Origin: Lenzites betulinus
Taxonomy: Eukaryota; Basidiomycota; Agaricomycetes; Polyporales; Polyporaceae
Reading direction: 5' to 3'
Length of the DNA stretch: 64,000 bases
Assembly (NCBI GenBank): GCA_022264855.1
Contig: JABYQU010000031.1
Span: 1 to 64,000 of the forward strand
In this document: positions 23,116 to 33,130 of the stretch, one piece after another
Layout of the letters: each line of letters begins with the position of its first letter
How positions within the stretch are numbered: the stretch's first letter is position 1
Position numbers and translations under genes: made by a program
The notes under the pieces: generated by a model
What the model saw: the letters and a program-made list of their open reading frames with translations, nothing else
Told to the model about the DNA's origin: nothing
Database searches by the model: none

Positions 23116-23886
23116 ACGCCCGCCTTCAGCTTTGCTCTACCGGGAGGCGCCCGGAAGGTCCTCTACTCGTGCTACTCCTGGCGTAGGTCCCGCGACGGAT
23201 GCTACCGCTGTCGTCCTTGCGTTTGCGTTTGTGTTCGTCTCGGCTGAGCCTCATGCACACGACTCCCCTTTCTTCTCTTCACGCTCACGTCCACGCCCCA
23301 TCCTGACCGTCGTCCTTTTTATTGCGTTTCTCTGCTTTTGTCCACGACGTCCTACGTCCTTTGATGTAGAAGTAGCACTTCCCCTTATTGATCGGCGCGC
23401 GTTGCTCGTTCGTACCCGCATACGTGCTGGCGCTCTTCCTCAGATTCTAGCCTCTACCTCTACTTCTGACTCGAGCTTTTTCTCGTGCGGCACGCCCGCC
23501 AGTTTGTTTGTCGCTGAGCGCTGGCTCGCTGGGGCACCCGCATGACGGACTAGTATTTGGACGACCGGGCTGGCTACACGACCGCGACAGGACTGGCTGG
23601 GCATGTTGTAATGATAACGACACGACGCTTGCATGTACCGTAATGGATCGCATAATCCGATTATTCTTGCGTACGTAACTCAGGTAACAAGATTGACAAA
23701 GGAATCACAAATGTTCTTAACTCATGTTTGTTGCGGCCGATGACGTTGGGGCGTTTGTTGTGGATTGTTAGGCTGCAGCTTTAGATCCTAATAGAGACAA
23801 ACAACCGCTGGATAAGGAAACCGGCAGTGTGGGCGTGTCTACGGAACCTTGCCCAGACCTGCGCACACCATTCGACCCCCACGACG
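23116..23886. other. Intergenic
   Basis: Kinase 3' flank (T/C-rich) and VPS4 promoter. No gene recognised. Confidence 0.45.
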
Positions 23887-25662
23887 ATGTCGCACAACTT
23901 GGACGTGAGTGGCACACCTGGGCGTGTGTGCGTGTGCTGACCATCAAAGTCAGCGGGCCATCGAGATCGTGCAGCGCGCGATCGAGGAGGACAAGACGAA
24001 CAACTATGAAGAGGCGTATAAGCTCTACTCGAACGCGCTCGACTACTTTATGCTCGCTCTCAAATGTACGCGTCTTCCACCGCTTCATCTGCCCTCCTGG
24101 TGCCTATGTGGGCGTGCTGTGGCTGACTTTGCTCTGGGCGCGCAGATGAGAAGAACGAGAAGTCAAAGGTCCTGATCAAGACGAAGTTCACGGAGTATCT
24201 GAACCGCGCGGAGACACTGAAGGAGTACCTCGCGAACAAAGACGACAAGCGGGCGAAGAAGGCGCTCAGCGCGAACGGCATGGCAAACGGAGGTTCCGCG
24301 GGCGGGGGCAAGAAGTACGTCCACCCGTCATGGTCCCGTGCGGGCGGCCACTGACGGTGCTGTGCCTGTGCCTCGGCGGCGTTCTCGCAGGAAGGAGGAC
24401 GATGACGACACGGACCCGGAGACGAAGAAGCTGCGCGCGGGGCTGCTCGGCGCGATCGTGTCGGAGAAGCCGAACGTGAAGTGGGAGGACGTCGCGGGGC
24501 TCGAGACGGCGAAGGAGTCGCTGAAGGAGGCCGTGATCCTGCCGATCAAGTTCCCGCATTTGTTCACGGGCAAGCGCACGCCGTGGCGCGGCATCCTGCT
24601 CTATGGCCCGCCGGGGACGGGCAAGTCGTACCTCGCGAAGGCGGTCGCGACGGAGGCGAAGGGCACGTTCTTCAGCGTGAGCTCGAGTGATCTAGTGAGC
24701 AAGTGGCAGGGCGAGTCGGAAAGGTGCGCATTTGTTCTGTTCCGCTGGTTGTTTCGTGCCGGACGGCGGTGCTCAATGGGCTGCGACGATCGCGGGCAGG
24801 CTGGTGCGGCAGCTCTTCGAGATGGCGCGCGAGAACAAGCCCGCGATTATCTTCATTGACGAGGTCGACTCGCTCGCTGGCACGAGAAACGAGTCCGAGT
24901 CCGAGGGCTCGCGGCGAATCAAGACGGAGTTTCTGGTGCAGATGAACGGCGTCGGCCATGACGACACGGGTGTGCTCGTCCTCGGCGCAACAAACATCCC
25001 CTGGCAGCTGGATAACGCGATCAAGCGAAGGTACCGAGCACGCTCGGACGTCCGTCTCACGCCGTATTTTAATCCGCGCACGTCAGGTTCGAGAAGAGGA
25101 TATACATTCCCCTCCCGGGCGCAGAAGCGCGCAGACGAATGTTCGAGCTGCATGTCGGTGACACGCCATGCGAACTGACAAACAAGGACTACCGACTTCT
25201 GGCGGATAAGACGGACGGGTGCGTCATTCGTCATTTCTCCGGTCCGTGAGCGAGGAAGGGTGCTGACGATGCTGACGATGCTGTGTTGCCAGGTACTCGG
25301 GCTCGGACATCGCGATTGTGGTGCGCGACGCGCTCATGCAGCCGGTCCGCAAGGTCTTGTCTGCGACACACTTCAAATATATGTCGGACCTCAAGAAATG
25401 GACGCCGTGTTCTCCTGGGGACCCGGATGCCGAGGAGAAGGCGTGGACGGACATCGAGAGCGACGAGCTGCTCGAGCCTCCGCTGCGCGTGGCCGACTTC
25501 CTCAAGTCCCTGGACACCGTGCGGCCGACGGTCACCGCGGAGGATATCAGGAAGCACGACCAATGGACACTAGAGTCTGGTGAGCTTCTCTCCTCTTCTG
25601 GGGCCTCGGGCCTGAGGCACAGGCTGACTGTTTCGTCGCTGCCAGGGAACGAGGGAGCATGA
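23887..25662 (+). CDS. VPS4: Vacuolar protein sorting AAA ATPase Vps4
   Basis: Eight exons (23887-23904, 23954-24065, 24146-24314, 24391-24723, 24800-25030, 25087-25218, 25293-25579, 25646-25662) give 432 residues. The N-terminal MIT domain reads [20 protein letters not shown] and [18 protein letters not shown]. The AAA module contains [20 protein letters not shown], Walker A GPPGTGKS (172-179), Walker [12 protein letters not shown] and the second region of homology [10 protein letters not shown] with [11 protein letters not shown]. Vps4 disassembles ESCRT-III at endosomes and in cytokinesis. Exon 1 encodes only six residues. All catalytic elements are intact. A broken copy of exons 5 to 8 lies at 28401-29060. 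Confidence 0.95.
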
Positions 25663-26760
25663 GCATGTGTTGTATCATCCGTTGTTGTACTATTTTGCAT
25701 ATTCATCTCGGGGTTGGAACCGGACGGTCCTGTCATGGAGCGAGGTGGGCAGGCGGCACGACAGCACCCGCAATCTGTCAGGCCTCAAGCTTCAAGACTC
25801 GCGTCGGCATGCCCTGGTCTCCCGTCGGCATCTACTGAACTGCAGGTCCAGTCTGGGACGCGGGTGCGTATGTCTGCTGGGAGAACAATGCCGTTCCAGT
25901 TTTCCCGGGTGTGCTGTGGGCGCTCGGCGGGGCTTCCGCTGATTCGTCCGTACTTTCTCCTCCGGCGCTGTCAGTTTGGCTGACGCGCTCTTTCTGCACG
26001 TCTTGTGTGCTCGTGTCAAGGCCCGCCAGGACGATGACGAGGGCAACTGCCAGCCGTGGGCTCAATTGACTTCGACGAGGGTTACCTGCGGAGCCTTTGC
26101 CTAGACCTCCAGCCCGTCAGGGCTAACTTAAACTATCACAGGCTCGCACCACAGTACGTTCTCCCAACCGGGTTTGACGGCGCATATCATAACCATAGGC
26201 TCAGGTGGGTGCGTATGCAGGCTGCTTGACGGCTGCTTCTACGGTACGCGGAGCGGAGTATGGGCACACAGCTCGTTTGAACGCAGGCCTGCTCGCAGCC
26301 GCACGTTGCGGGCTAGTCCTATGTGAAACGCTAATCGACCTGTTGCGACAGCTGTCTGGGGTGACCGTTCCTACAATCCAGAAAATTGAAAGAACCCAGC
26401 CTCTCGTCGGACTGTGTACTGGGCAGAACCCTACGACGAACGGCGACTGGATATACGGCTCGGAGCTCTCATGAACTTGATCCTACTAGACGCGCCTGCA
26501 AGAACATTTCACACAGTGGCGCTATGGCAAAGTTGAGATATCATGTTACGGTACATCGGACTCTGTTCGTTGCAGCACCGGGACGCTTGTGTTAATAGTC
26601 TGCACAAGGTCGGTCGCACTACTTCTACAACATCCAGAATGTGCCTACCCGGAACCCTTTCAAGTGCGACGCAGGCGAAGACGATACTGTAGATACACCG
26701 ACGAGATAAATATCCCTGTTCTGAGGCACGATGCACGAACCGACAGAGGAATCCATGACC
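25663..26760. other. Intergenic; left source of a segmental duplication
   Basis: The part up to about 26050 is similar to 29060-29625 downstream of the VPS4 pseudogene, so the duplicated block includes VPS4 3' flank. The rest (26050-26760) shows no recognisable gene. Confidence 0.5.
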
Positions 26761-27330
26761 TCAAACCGCGCCCTTGCCCTTCTTGTTCGCCTTCCGGACC
26801 TCCTTCCCCCATCGTTGGTATAAGTCCTTGAATGCCCGCGTCTCAAAGTACTCCTTCGAGAACCCGCACGCTTCCTGCAGGAGCGGCGCGAGATCGTGTG
26901 AGGTGCACAACACGAAGTCGCGTCCCCCGCGACCCTCGCCATCGCCCTTTGCTTTCCGCGCAGCCACGAGAGCTGCTACGCCTTCCTCCAAAAAGGTGGC
27001 CAACGTCTTCGATCCCCCGACATTGTGAGCGGTCTCGTCGGGTGGAGATGCGCTACCTGCGCCACGCAACGTGCGGACGTCGTGAGCAATGGCAAACTGC
27101 GCCTCTTCCTCCGTAAGATAGGGCGGCCCTATGAAGTGAGGGTATACGGAAGTGTTCAGGCGTTGGGCCGCTTCGGGATTCGAAGTAAATGTCCGCAAGT
27201 CGTGGCAGAGGAAAGCAAGCCGTTGTCGGACCCGCTCTGCCTCGGGCCCTACAGATCTTTCCTTGTGCGATTTAGGCGTGTCCTTATGGCCCTTACGCTG
27301 GCGAGTGATATTACCCTCCGGGGCCCGCCC
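26761..27330 (-). CDS. Unidentified gene fragment or C-terminal exon
   Basis: A minus-strand frame open from about 27330 (after an in-frame stop) to the stop at 26761 encodes roughly 190 residues. Its first Met is at 27198. It contains VRQRLAFLCHDLRTFTSNPE, YPHFIGPPYLTEEEAQFAI, then FVLCTSHDLAPLLQEACGF and AFKDLYQRWGKEVRKANKK. Amino-acid composition and helical periodicity look like real protein, not a shadow, since no gene lies opposite. I do not recognise the family. No upstream exon was found, so it may be the end of a decayed gene. Confidence 0.4.
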   Translation of the reverse strand, partial: GRAPEGNITRQRKGHKDTPKSHKERSVGPEAERVRQRLAFLCHDLRTFTSNPEAAQRLNTSVYPHFIGPPYLTEEEAQFAIAHDVRTLRGAGSASPPDETAHNVGGSKTLATFLEEGVAALVAARKAKGDGEGRGGRDFVLCTSHDLAPLLQEACGFSKEYFETRAFKDLYQRWGKEVRKANKKGKGAV

Positions 27331-28400
27331 GCGATTCTATGGTTGGTGGCAGCATGAGCGTTCAATATTCAACGCGCATTTCAGAGGATGGCTGCACCTT
27401 CGTAGGTTTATTGTTGATACTATCATCATCGCTGTTGGTCAATTCTGATTGCGAGGTTATGTTGGACATGGTGGTCGAAGAAAAAGGAGGAATCACCATC
27501 CATTTGATCCATACTTACGTTTTCGGTATGTATGTCACGTTCGAGCGCGGTACCGCGCGCCGCGGTCGAAGTACTATGTAGTCACTCACTGGCTCACTCA
27601 CTTACTCACCTGTTCACTAGCACTCGAGGGCCGAGACGCGTGCTCATCGAAGCTCCACAGCATAGAACAAACCTTGGGCGCGCGACACAGCTAGCTATGC
27701 CTGCGTAGCGGTCCCTGGAATTGCACGTGGGCAATCTCTAAAATCCCGTAGCCGCCAACTCTGGCTTCGATATATCTGCTCTTCCGGTACTTGCTCTCCC
27801 TGGCCGCCTCTCCGAACCAGCTCCGGACCTTCTTGCTGCAACTTGGACCATCCCTCTTTGTCCGCGACATCTGGGAATGTATACCATGCTGTGGCTTACA
27901 ACATTACACCGTGTATTCAGAAGGAACTCTTCAAAGCACTACCACTGTGTCGCCAACTCGGAGGCTCTCGGAGGACTAATGCGAAAGTTTGGCTCATCTC
28001 GCCTTCTCTAGTGGCGCGTACCTCTTTGATCCTGGCGCATATACCTTTCTCTCCGTCAGCATATTCCCTACGCTATGCACGCGGGACATCATCGACGTCC
28101 ATTTGACGTGGCTGGTGCCCCATAACGTCTCAGGCACTATGCGAAGCGTTGGCCTTCGCGCGCTGTACCCTTGGATGAAGACCGTGGTCCTGTAACCTAC
28201 TCCTCGAGGGCGACGGTTCGCGGCATGCGCTATTTTACCTCAGCTCGAGGAGCTGCTCGTCCAGGTCAACAAGTCAGGAGACCGTTGGAGAGACCAGTCG
28301 GCGTTCGTGGTTTCAAAGCGAGTGGCATGGGTAGCGTTAGCGCGCCCAATAAAGGTCTGTGCATGCGGGGAAAACGAGGGCCATACGCAACTCGGTGGGC
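27331..28400. other. Intergenic
   Basis: Several short frames, none recognised. Near 27586-27620 there are irregular CTCACT-type short repeats. Confidence 0.4.
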
Positions 28401-29060
28401 GAATCAAGACGAAGTTCCTGGTACAGATGAACAGCCATGACGACACGGGTGTGCTCTTCTTCGGCGCAACAAACATCCCCTGGCAGTTGGATAACGCGAT
28501 CAAGCGAAGGTACCGAGCACGCTCGGACATCCGTCTCACGCCGTATTTTAATCCGCGCACGTCAGGTTCGAGAAGAGGATATACATTCCCCTCCCGGGCG
28601 CAGAAGCGCGCAGACGAATGTTCGAGCTGCATGTTGGCGACACGCCCTGTGAACTGACAAACAAGGACTACCGACTTCTGGCGGATAAGACGGACGGGTG
28701 CGTCATTTCTCCGGTCCGTGAGTGAGTAGGGGTGCTGATAATGCTATGTTGCCAGGTACTCGGGCTCGGACATCGCGATCGTGGTGTGCGACGCGCTCAT
28801 GCAGCCGGTCCGCAAGGTTTTGTCTGCGACGCATTTCAAGTACAGGTCGGAGTTGAAGAAATGGATGCCGTGTTCTCCGGAGGAGCCGGACGCCGAGGCC
28901 GATTCTCTCAACCCTGGACACCGTACGGCCGACCGTAACCGCGGACGTTATTAGGAAGTACGACCTGTGGTCATTAGAGTCTGGTAAGCTTCTCTTCTGG
29001 GACCTTGGACCTGAGGCACAGGCTAATGTTTTCGTCGCTGTCAGGGAACGAGGGTGCATA
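28401..29060 (+). pseudogene. VPS4 pseudogene (copy of exons 5-8 with introns)
   Basis: Sequence parallels VPS4 from about 24915 to 25662, introns included. The copy of intron 5 differs from the original at about one base in 56, showing a DNA-level duplication and not retroposition. There is no start, MIT domain or Walker A. It has a 6-nt deletion (MNGVG becomes MNS), and the exon 7 copy has lost about 60 nt and is frameshifted after PDAEADS. It is therefore non-coding in effect. Confidence 0.88.
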
Positions 29061-29625
29061 AGCATGTGCTGCATCATCCGCTGTTCTACTATTTTGCGTA
29101 TTCATCTCGGGGATTGGAACTCCACGAAGCGAGGCAGGCGAGCGGCACGACAGCACCCCGCCCTGTCAGACGTGAAGTCGGCACGCCCTGGTCTCGCGTC
29201 GGCACCGACCACACTTCTGTTCTGTGCACGCTATCTGCGCGCGATCTTGATTTGCGGATGCAGTTATGCACTCAGTAGGCATATCGCCCACAAAGTCCAT
29301 GATTTTCGTGTGAGATGTGCGAGGCACGCCCAGGCCGCTGCTCGGTGCGTCCCAGTACGTGTCTCCAGCTCCACACGCACAGCTACTTCTTGATACGCTC
29401 TAGGTGCGACTGTCCGCCCTGGGGACGACAGATGCAGTCTGGGACACGGCTGCGTTTGCCCGCTGGGGCAGCGGCGTGGTTCCAGGTTGTGCTGTGGGCG
29501 CCTGGCGGGGCTTCCAATTCGTCCGTGCTTTCTCCCCCGGCGCTGTCAGTTTAACTGATGCGCTCTTCCTGCACGACGCCCTATGTGCTCATGCCGAGGC
29601 CAGTCAGGGCGGTGACGACTGGAAC
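28401..29625 (+). repeat. Segmental duplication of VPS4 3' half and flank
   Basis: This block corresponds to about 24915-26050. Beyond the VPS4 stop, similarity continues through TACTATTTTGC-ATTCATCTCGGGG, the GGCACGACAGCACCC stretch and CCGGCGCTGTCAGTTT. An extra stretch of about 210 bp around 29210-29430 is present here only. Confidence 0.8.
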
Positions 29626-29783
29626 TGTCTCTCATTCGTATTTGGTCGGCGCGGGACGCCTGGAGAGCTTGTGGTCGTATAAAAGGTTGCCGTGCGCGCG
29701 TTGGAACATCAGCTCAACCGCTTCCCCAAGCCGCACCGCACCACCACTACTTACCCTTCCCATTTCATTCCACACATCCCCCA
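29626..29783. other. Promoter region of secreted-protein gene
   Basis: Contains the TATA box listed separately. The region is followed by a C-rich leader before the start codon. Confidence 0.4.
29678..29685 (+). promoter_or_regulatory. TATA box
   Basis: TATAAAAG about 100 bp upstream of the start codon of the small secreted protein, followed by a C-rich leader. Good consensus and position. Confidence 0.5.
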
Positions 29784-30413
29784 ATGCTTTTCATCACCGC
29801 CATTCTGATCCCGCTCCTCGCAGCCGCGGTCGCGGCAAGTGCGCTGCCCAAACGCCAGCCCGCGACCTGGCAGAGCCCATTCGCGGGGACGATCGTCTCC
29901 CCCGTGGAGAACCAGGCCATGTCGTTCGGCGGCGGCTTCCCGTTCGAGTACGACGTCTCGAGCTGGTGCGAGCCCGCGTTCGCGCCGTTCTCCGTGTGGC
30001 TCACGACGGGGGCCGCGCCGCCGACGTTCGGGAACGTAACAGCGGCGGGCGCGCTCGCGGACGGCGCCTTCGCGTTCGAGTTTGGGAAGTTCGTTGTGTC
30101 GCGCTTTGGTGCGTTCTGGTGGCGAGCCGGGTGTCGTGATCCCAGACGCTGACGTTTATGTTGGGCGCAGGTCTGCCGCAGCAGGGTGTGCCTCCGCCGC
30201 CGAGTCTGACGATGCCGACCGTGGACAAACTGGTGGCGGCCGTTGCTCCCGACGCTAAGTTTTTCCTCACGGTTATAGAGGAGTTCGACAGTTGCCCGGT
30301 ATGTGACTTATGTATGTCGGGATTGGACGGAGGCTCATTGCGCACTTTAGGGTGATATCGCCGTCGAGTACAGCTTGACTTCTGTCCCACTGTCGGTCCC
30401 TCTTTCTGTGTGA
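29784..30413 (+). CDS. Small secreted protein of unknown function
   Basis: Three exons (29784-30108, 30171-30298, 30351-30413) give 171 residues. The N-terminus MLFITAILIPLLAAAVAASA is a typical signal peptide, followed by a Lys-Arg pair that could be a Kex2 processing site. The mature part has IVSPVENQAMSFGGGFPFEY and SWCEPAFAPFSVWLTTG, with DSCPGDIAVEY near the end. The two Cys could form one disulfide. Similar secreted proteins seem common in Agaricomycetes, but I know no function. A good TATA box lies upstream, consistent with regulated expression. No enzyme motif is visible. Confidence 0.72.
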
Positions 30414-30776
30414 TGTCGCTGCTAGGAAAGCGAGAGAAAATTAGCGGAATATCATCTGGAAGAACGGAGCCGACAATAATTAGGTTCGTTGCTCTAACTC
30501 CCTGGAGGGCCGCTGCTTATCGGTTATCCGGCAGGGATATCATCAGGCGTTTAGCTTTGGGTTTGGGTCTGGCAGTTGCTCGTCTCGCGCTCTATGGAAT
30601 GTGTCTTCGGCCATGTGGTGTGTAGATCTCGGGAATTGTATGAGGTCGGTTCCGTTCCAGTGCTCATGTCGTGAGGTGGCTCTTCTGCCGCCGGCCACGC
30701 CTTCCACTTTCCCGCAGCTCAAACGCTCGCGTAAGACATTAATAGCACTCAGTCTCACGCACACCCAGTAGACTTT
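30414..30776. other. Intergenic
   Basis: Secreted-protein 3' flank up to the TIR element. No gene recognised. Confidence 0.4.
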
Positions 30777-31632
30777 CACGGCGGGCATTAGACCATTGCG
30801 GATAGGCCAAAATGGGTCCAAAAGTCGAGACAAGAGGTTAATGTCTCGACCGCTTTTGTATGCATTTTGCACCGGCGAACAAGTTTGGTTACGTCCGGCT
30901 TTTGTCCGATTTTGATTATGTCAGATAGCTAACAATTTCCCCCTATCACGAGGGGCATTGGCCCATATTCCGGTCCTGAATAGGCTAGGAAGAGCTCCAG
31001 AACTGGACTCCTGTCCCCAGACTGGTTCAGGTCCGGAATCTCAGTCAATAAATTTACTTATCGCATAACAAATGAAACTAGAGTGGCGCTTTGTTCGCCA
31101 TTGTCTAGGTTCCTAGCCTGTCTCCGGTCCTGAACAGGAGTCCAGTTCCGGGCATATTCCTGGCCTATTCAGGACTGGAATACGGTCCAATGCCCCTCGT
31201 GTATGTTGTCCGGGAGGGGTTTCGATCGATAGTTAAACTACTGATTCCATTTTGTCCGGGATGCGAACAAAGGTTAACAAACGGTCTCCTTTTTCGAGGA
31301 ATTGTTGCGAGTATACTTGTTAGACGCTCTCAAAGAAAAACCTGTACACACCTTTCGGCCGGCTTTTGAGGCTGATCAGTGCTTTTTCCACTGATCCCAT
31401 TTGTGCACCGGACAAAAGCGGGTTTCAACTCATCCTGTTGTCTGCCTTTCAGCGCAATTTTCGGGCGTCGTTTGTTAGAATATGAACGATGGTCGAAAAG
31501 GGAGGAAAATGGAGAAACCAGATAAACTTTCACAGGACACAAAATGGTAATCCAAACGCGCCAAAACCTTTCCTCTTGTCTCGACTTTTGTACCCATTTT
31601 AGCCTATCCGCAATCGCCTAATGCCCACCGTG
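30777..31632. mobile_element. Non-autonomous TIR element, host of a nested MITE
   Basis: The left end CACGGCGGGCATTAG and about 60 bp inward (through CCATTGCGGATAGG, AAAATGGGT and GTCGAGACAAGAGG) are mirrored by the right end at about 31571-31632. TTT flanks both sides (30774-30776, 31633-31635). Without the nested 255-bp insert it is about 600 bp and codes for nothing recognisable. The CAC start and 3-bp duplication resemble CACTA elements. Confidence 0.78.
30947..31201. mobile_element. Nested MITE
   Basis: CACGAGGGGCATTGGCCCAT at the left is the near-perfect inverse of the right end, over about 38 bp. TAT flanks both sides (30944-30946, 31202-31204). The interior resembles the two MITEs at 10969-11515. 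Confidence 0.8.
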
Positions 31633-32109
31633 TTTCCAGATATGATTCATCCCAGGAGGTGCATATCGTACATCCGCCGGCCTTCCCAATCGAGCATGGA
31701 TCCACGACAGGTCCAGGTAAGTCATAGTCTGTCATTTAGCATCCGCTTCTCCTCCTTAGTAAGCAGATTCTGTACCCGGGATGCGAGTATGTCAGGCAGA
31801 GCCTCGTGTAAGCTGTGTTGTGTGGGCGCAACATGCGGACCAAGCGACGGCGCCTGTGACAATTAACCGCTGACAAAAAAGGCAGGCAGGGCCTATAAAG
31901 GGCGCCCAGGCGAACAATGGCTTGGAACACGCACCGACCCACGCACAACGCCACCCGGATTGGTATAAAGGATCAGGTGTGTCTGTGTCCCATCCTAGAT
32001 CTCCTTGCCCTTCCTCACGCCTTCTTGACCCCGCCGCAGCTGCAATCACCTTCCAGTGCCACTGCCACTGCCTACTACTGCGTATCACCGCAATCTAACG
32101 AATTAAGAG
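31633..32109. other. Intergenic, promoter of orphan gene
   Basis: TATAAAG words at 31894-31900 and 31964-31970 lie upstream of the next start codon. A short coding-like stretch near 31696 precedes a GT donor, but no partner exon was found. Confidence 0.4.
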
Positions 32110-32671
32110 ATGGCCGTCAAACGTGTTTACGCCCAGCTGTGGGCACGCACGCCACAGGCGAGCGATGATGACGAGCATCCGCCGAACTCCGAGCGTGAAG
32201 AATGTTCGAGCGAATTGTCAGAGATGGACGGCACGACGTCGAGTGACGACGAGTCGACACCGGACACTGAAATGTACGACTCTGAAGAGACAAAGTACGA
32301 AGAAGAAGAATGTTACGAGTTCCATGTAGGTCGCTATTGTTTTGCGGCGTGAGTGCGGGAATGTTGATGTGTGCGACCAGCGCCGTGATAGCGTGTGGGT
32401 GCGGCCGAGGGGCACCTCGACCTGGTACCAGGGCGTTATCACGAGAATCCGGCAGGCCGCGGAGCTTTCGCAACAGGCGAGTTGTGTTTCACTCATCTCC
32501 GGGCTTGACTTTGATATTGACGATGAGACATTGTAGGAGAAACACGGAATGTTGTACCTCGTCGTGTTCCGACGATATCACACGAACCTTCGAGCCTGGT
32601 TCTCTCCTGTCGAGGGCAACATGCGGCTGGATACGCCACGCGTCCGGGCCCTCATGCGGAGCTCGTCATAG
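32110..32671 (+). CDS. Small acidic orphan protein with Trp-rich C-terminal module
   Basis: Three exons (32110-32325, 32381-32476, 32537-32671) give 148 residues. The second intron begins GCGAGT, a GC-AG intron; only this junction keeps the frame from ELSQQ into EKHGMLYLVVF. Residues 18-72 are strongly acidic and Ser-rich. The rest reads DSVWVRPRGTSTWYQGVI, then YLVVFRRYHTNLRAWFSP and GNMRLDTPRVR. The V-W-V-R with W-Y-x-G pattern recalls small beta-barrel modules such as Tudor or chromo-barrel domains. That is only a resemblance, and I do not assign a family or function. It resembles, from memory, hypothetical proteins of mushroom fungi. Confidence 0.6.
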
Positions 32672-33130
32672 AGCACGCTGCACGGACACGTCACCTCCCC
32701 GGACCTTTCGCCCCACATGCACTGTATACCATCATACCCTACACGCCGATCTGTACTACAAAGACCATGCATATGTATCTGTCATCATCTCCCCCGGAAT
32801 CCAGTGTAGCCATGTAGTCATCGTCGCAATATAAATTCATCATATCTCAGTCACGATGACCGTGCCCCATGTCCTCTGCGCACGCCCAGGTCGTATGAGT
32901 AGACTCGGAGCTTGGACATATCTTCGAACTCGGCGCGCCGTGGTGGGCCTGGAAAGCGGCGGCCTTGGCAAGTGCGAGAGCGCCCAGATCCGGCGGCGGC
33001 GGCTACAATAATATTCAGGAGCGTGATTGGATAGGCGCCCGTTTACACTCGAGAACTTGCGCCACAGCTCTCCCGAGCCACTGCTTTCCTTCCTTCCTCC
33101 TACACCCCCCTCCCCCCATCGTCTGCAAAG
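32672..33130. other. Intergenic, CAND1 promoter
   Basis: No gene recognised. The last 60 bp before the CAND1 start are pyrimidine-rich. Confidence 0.45.
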
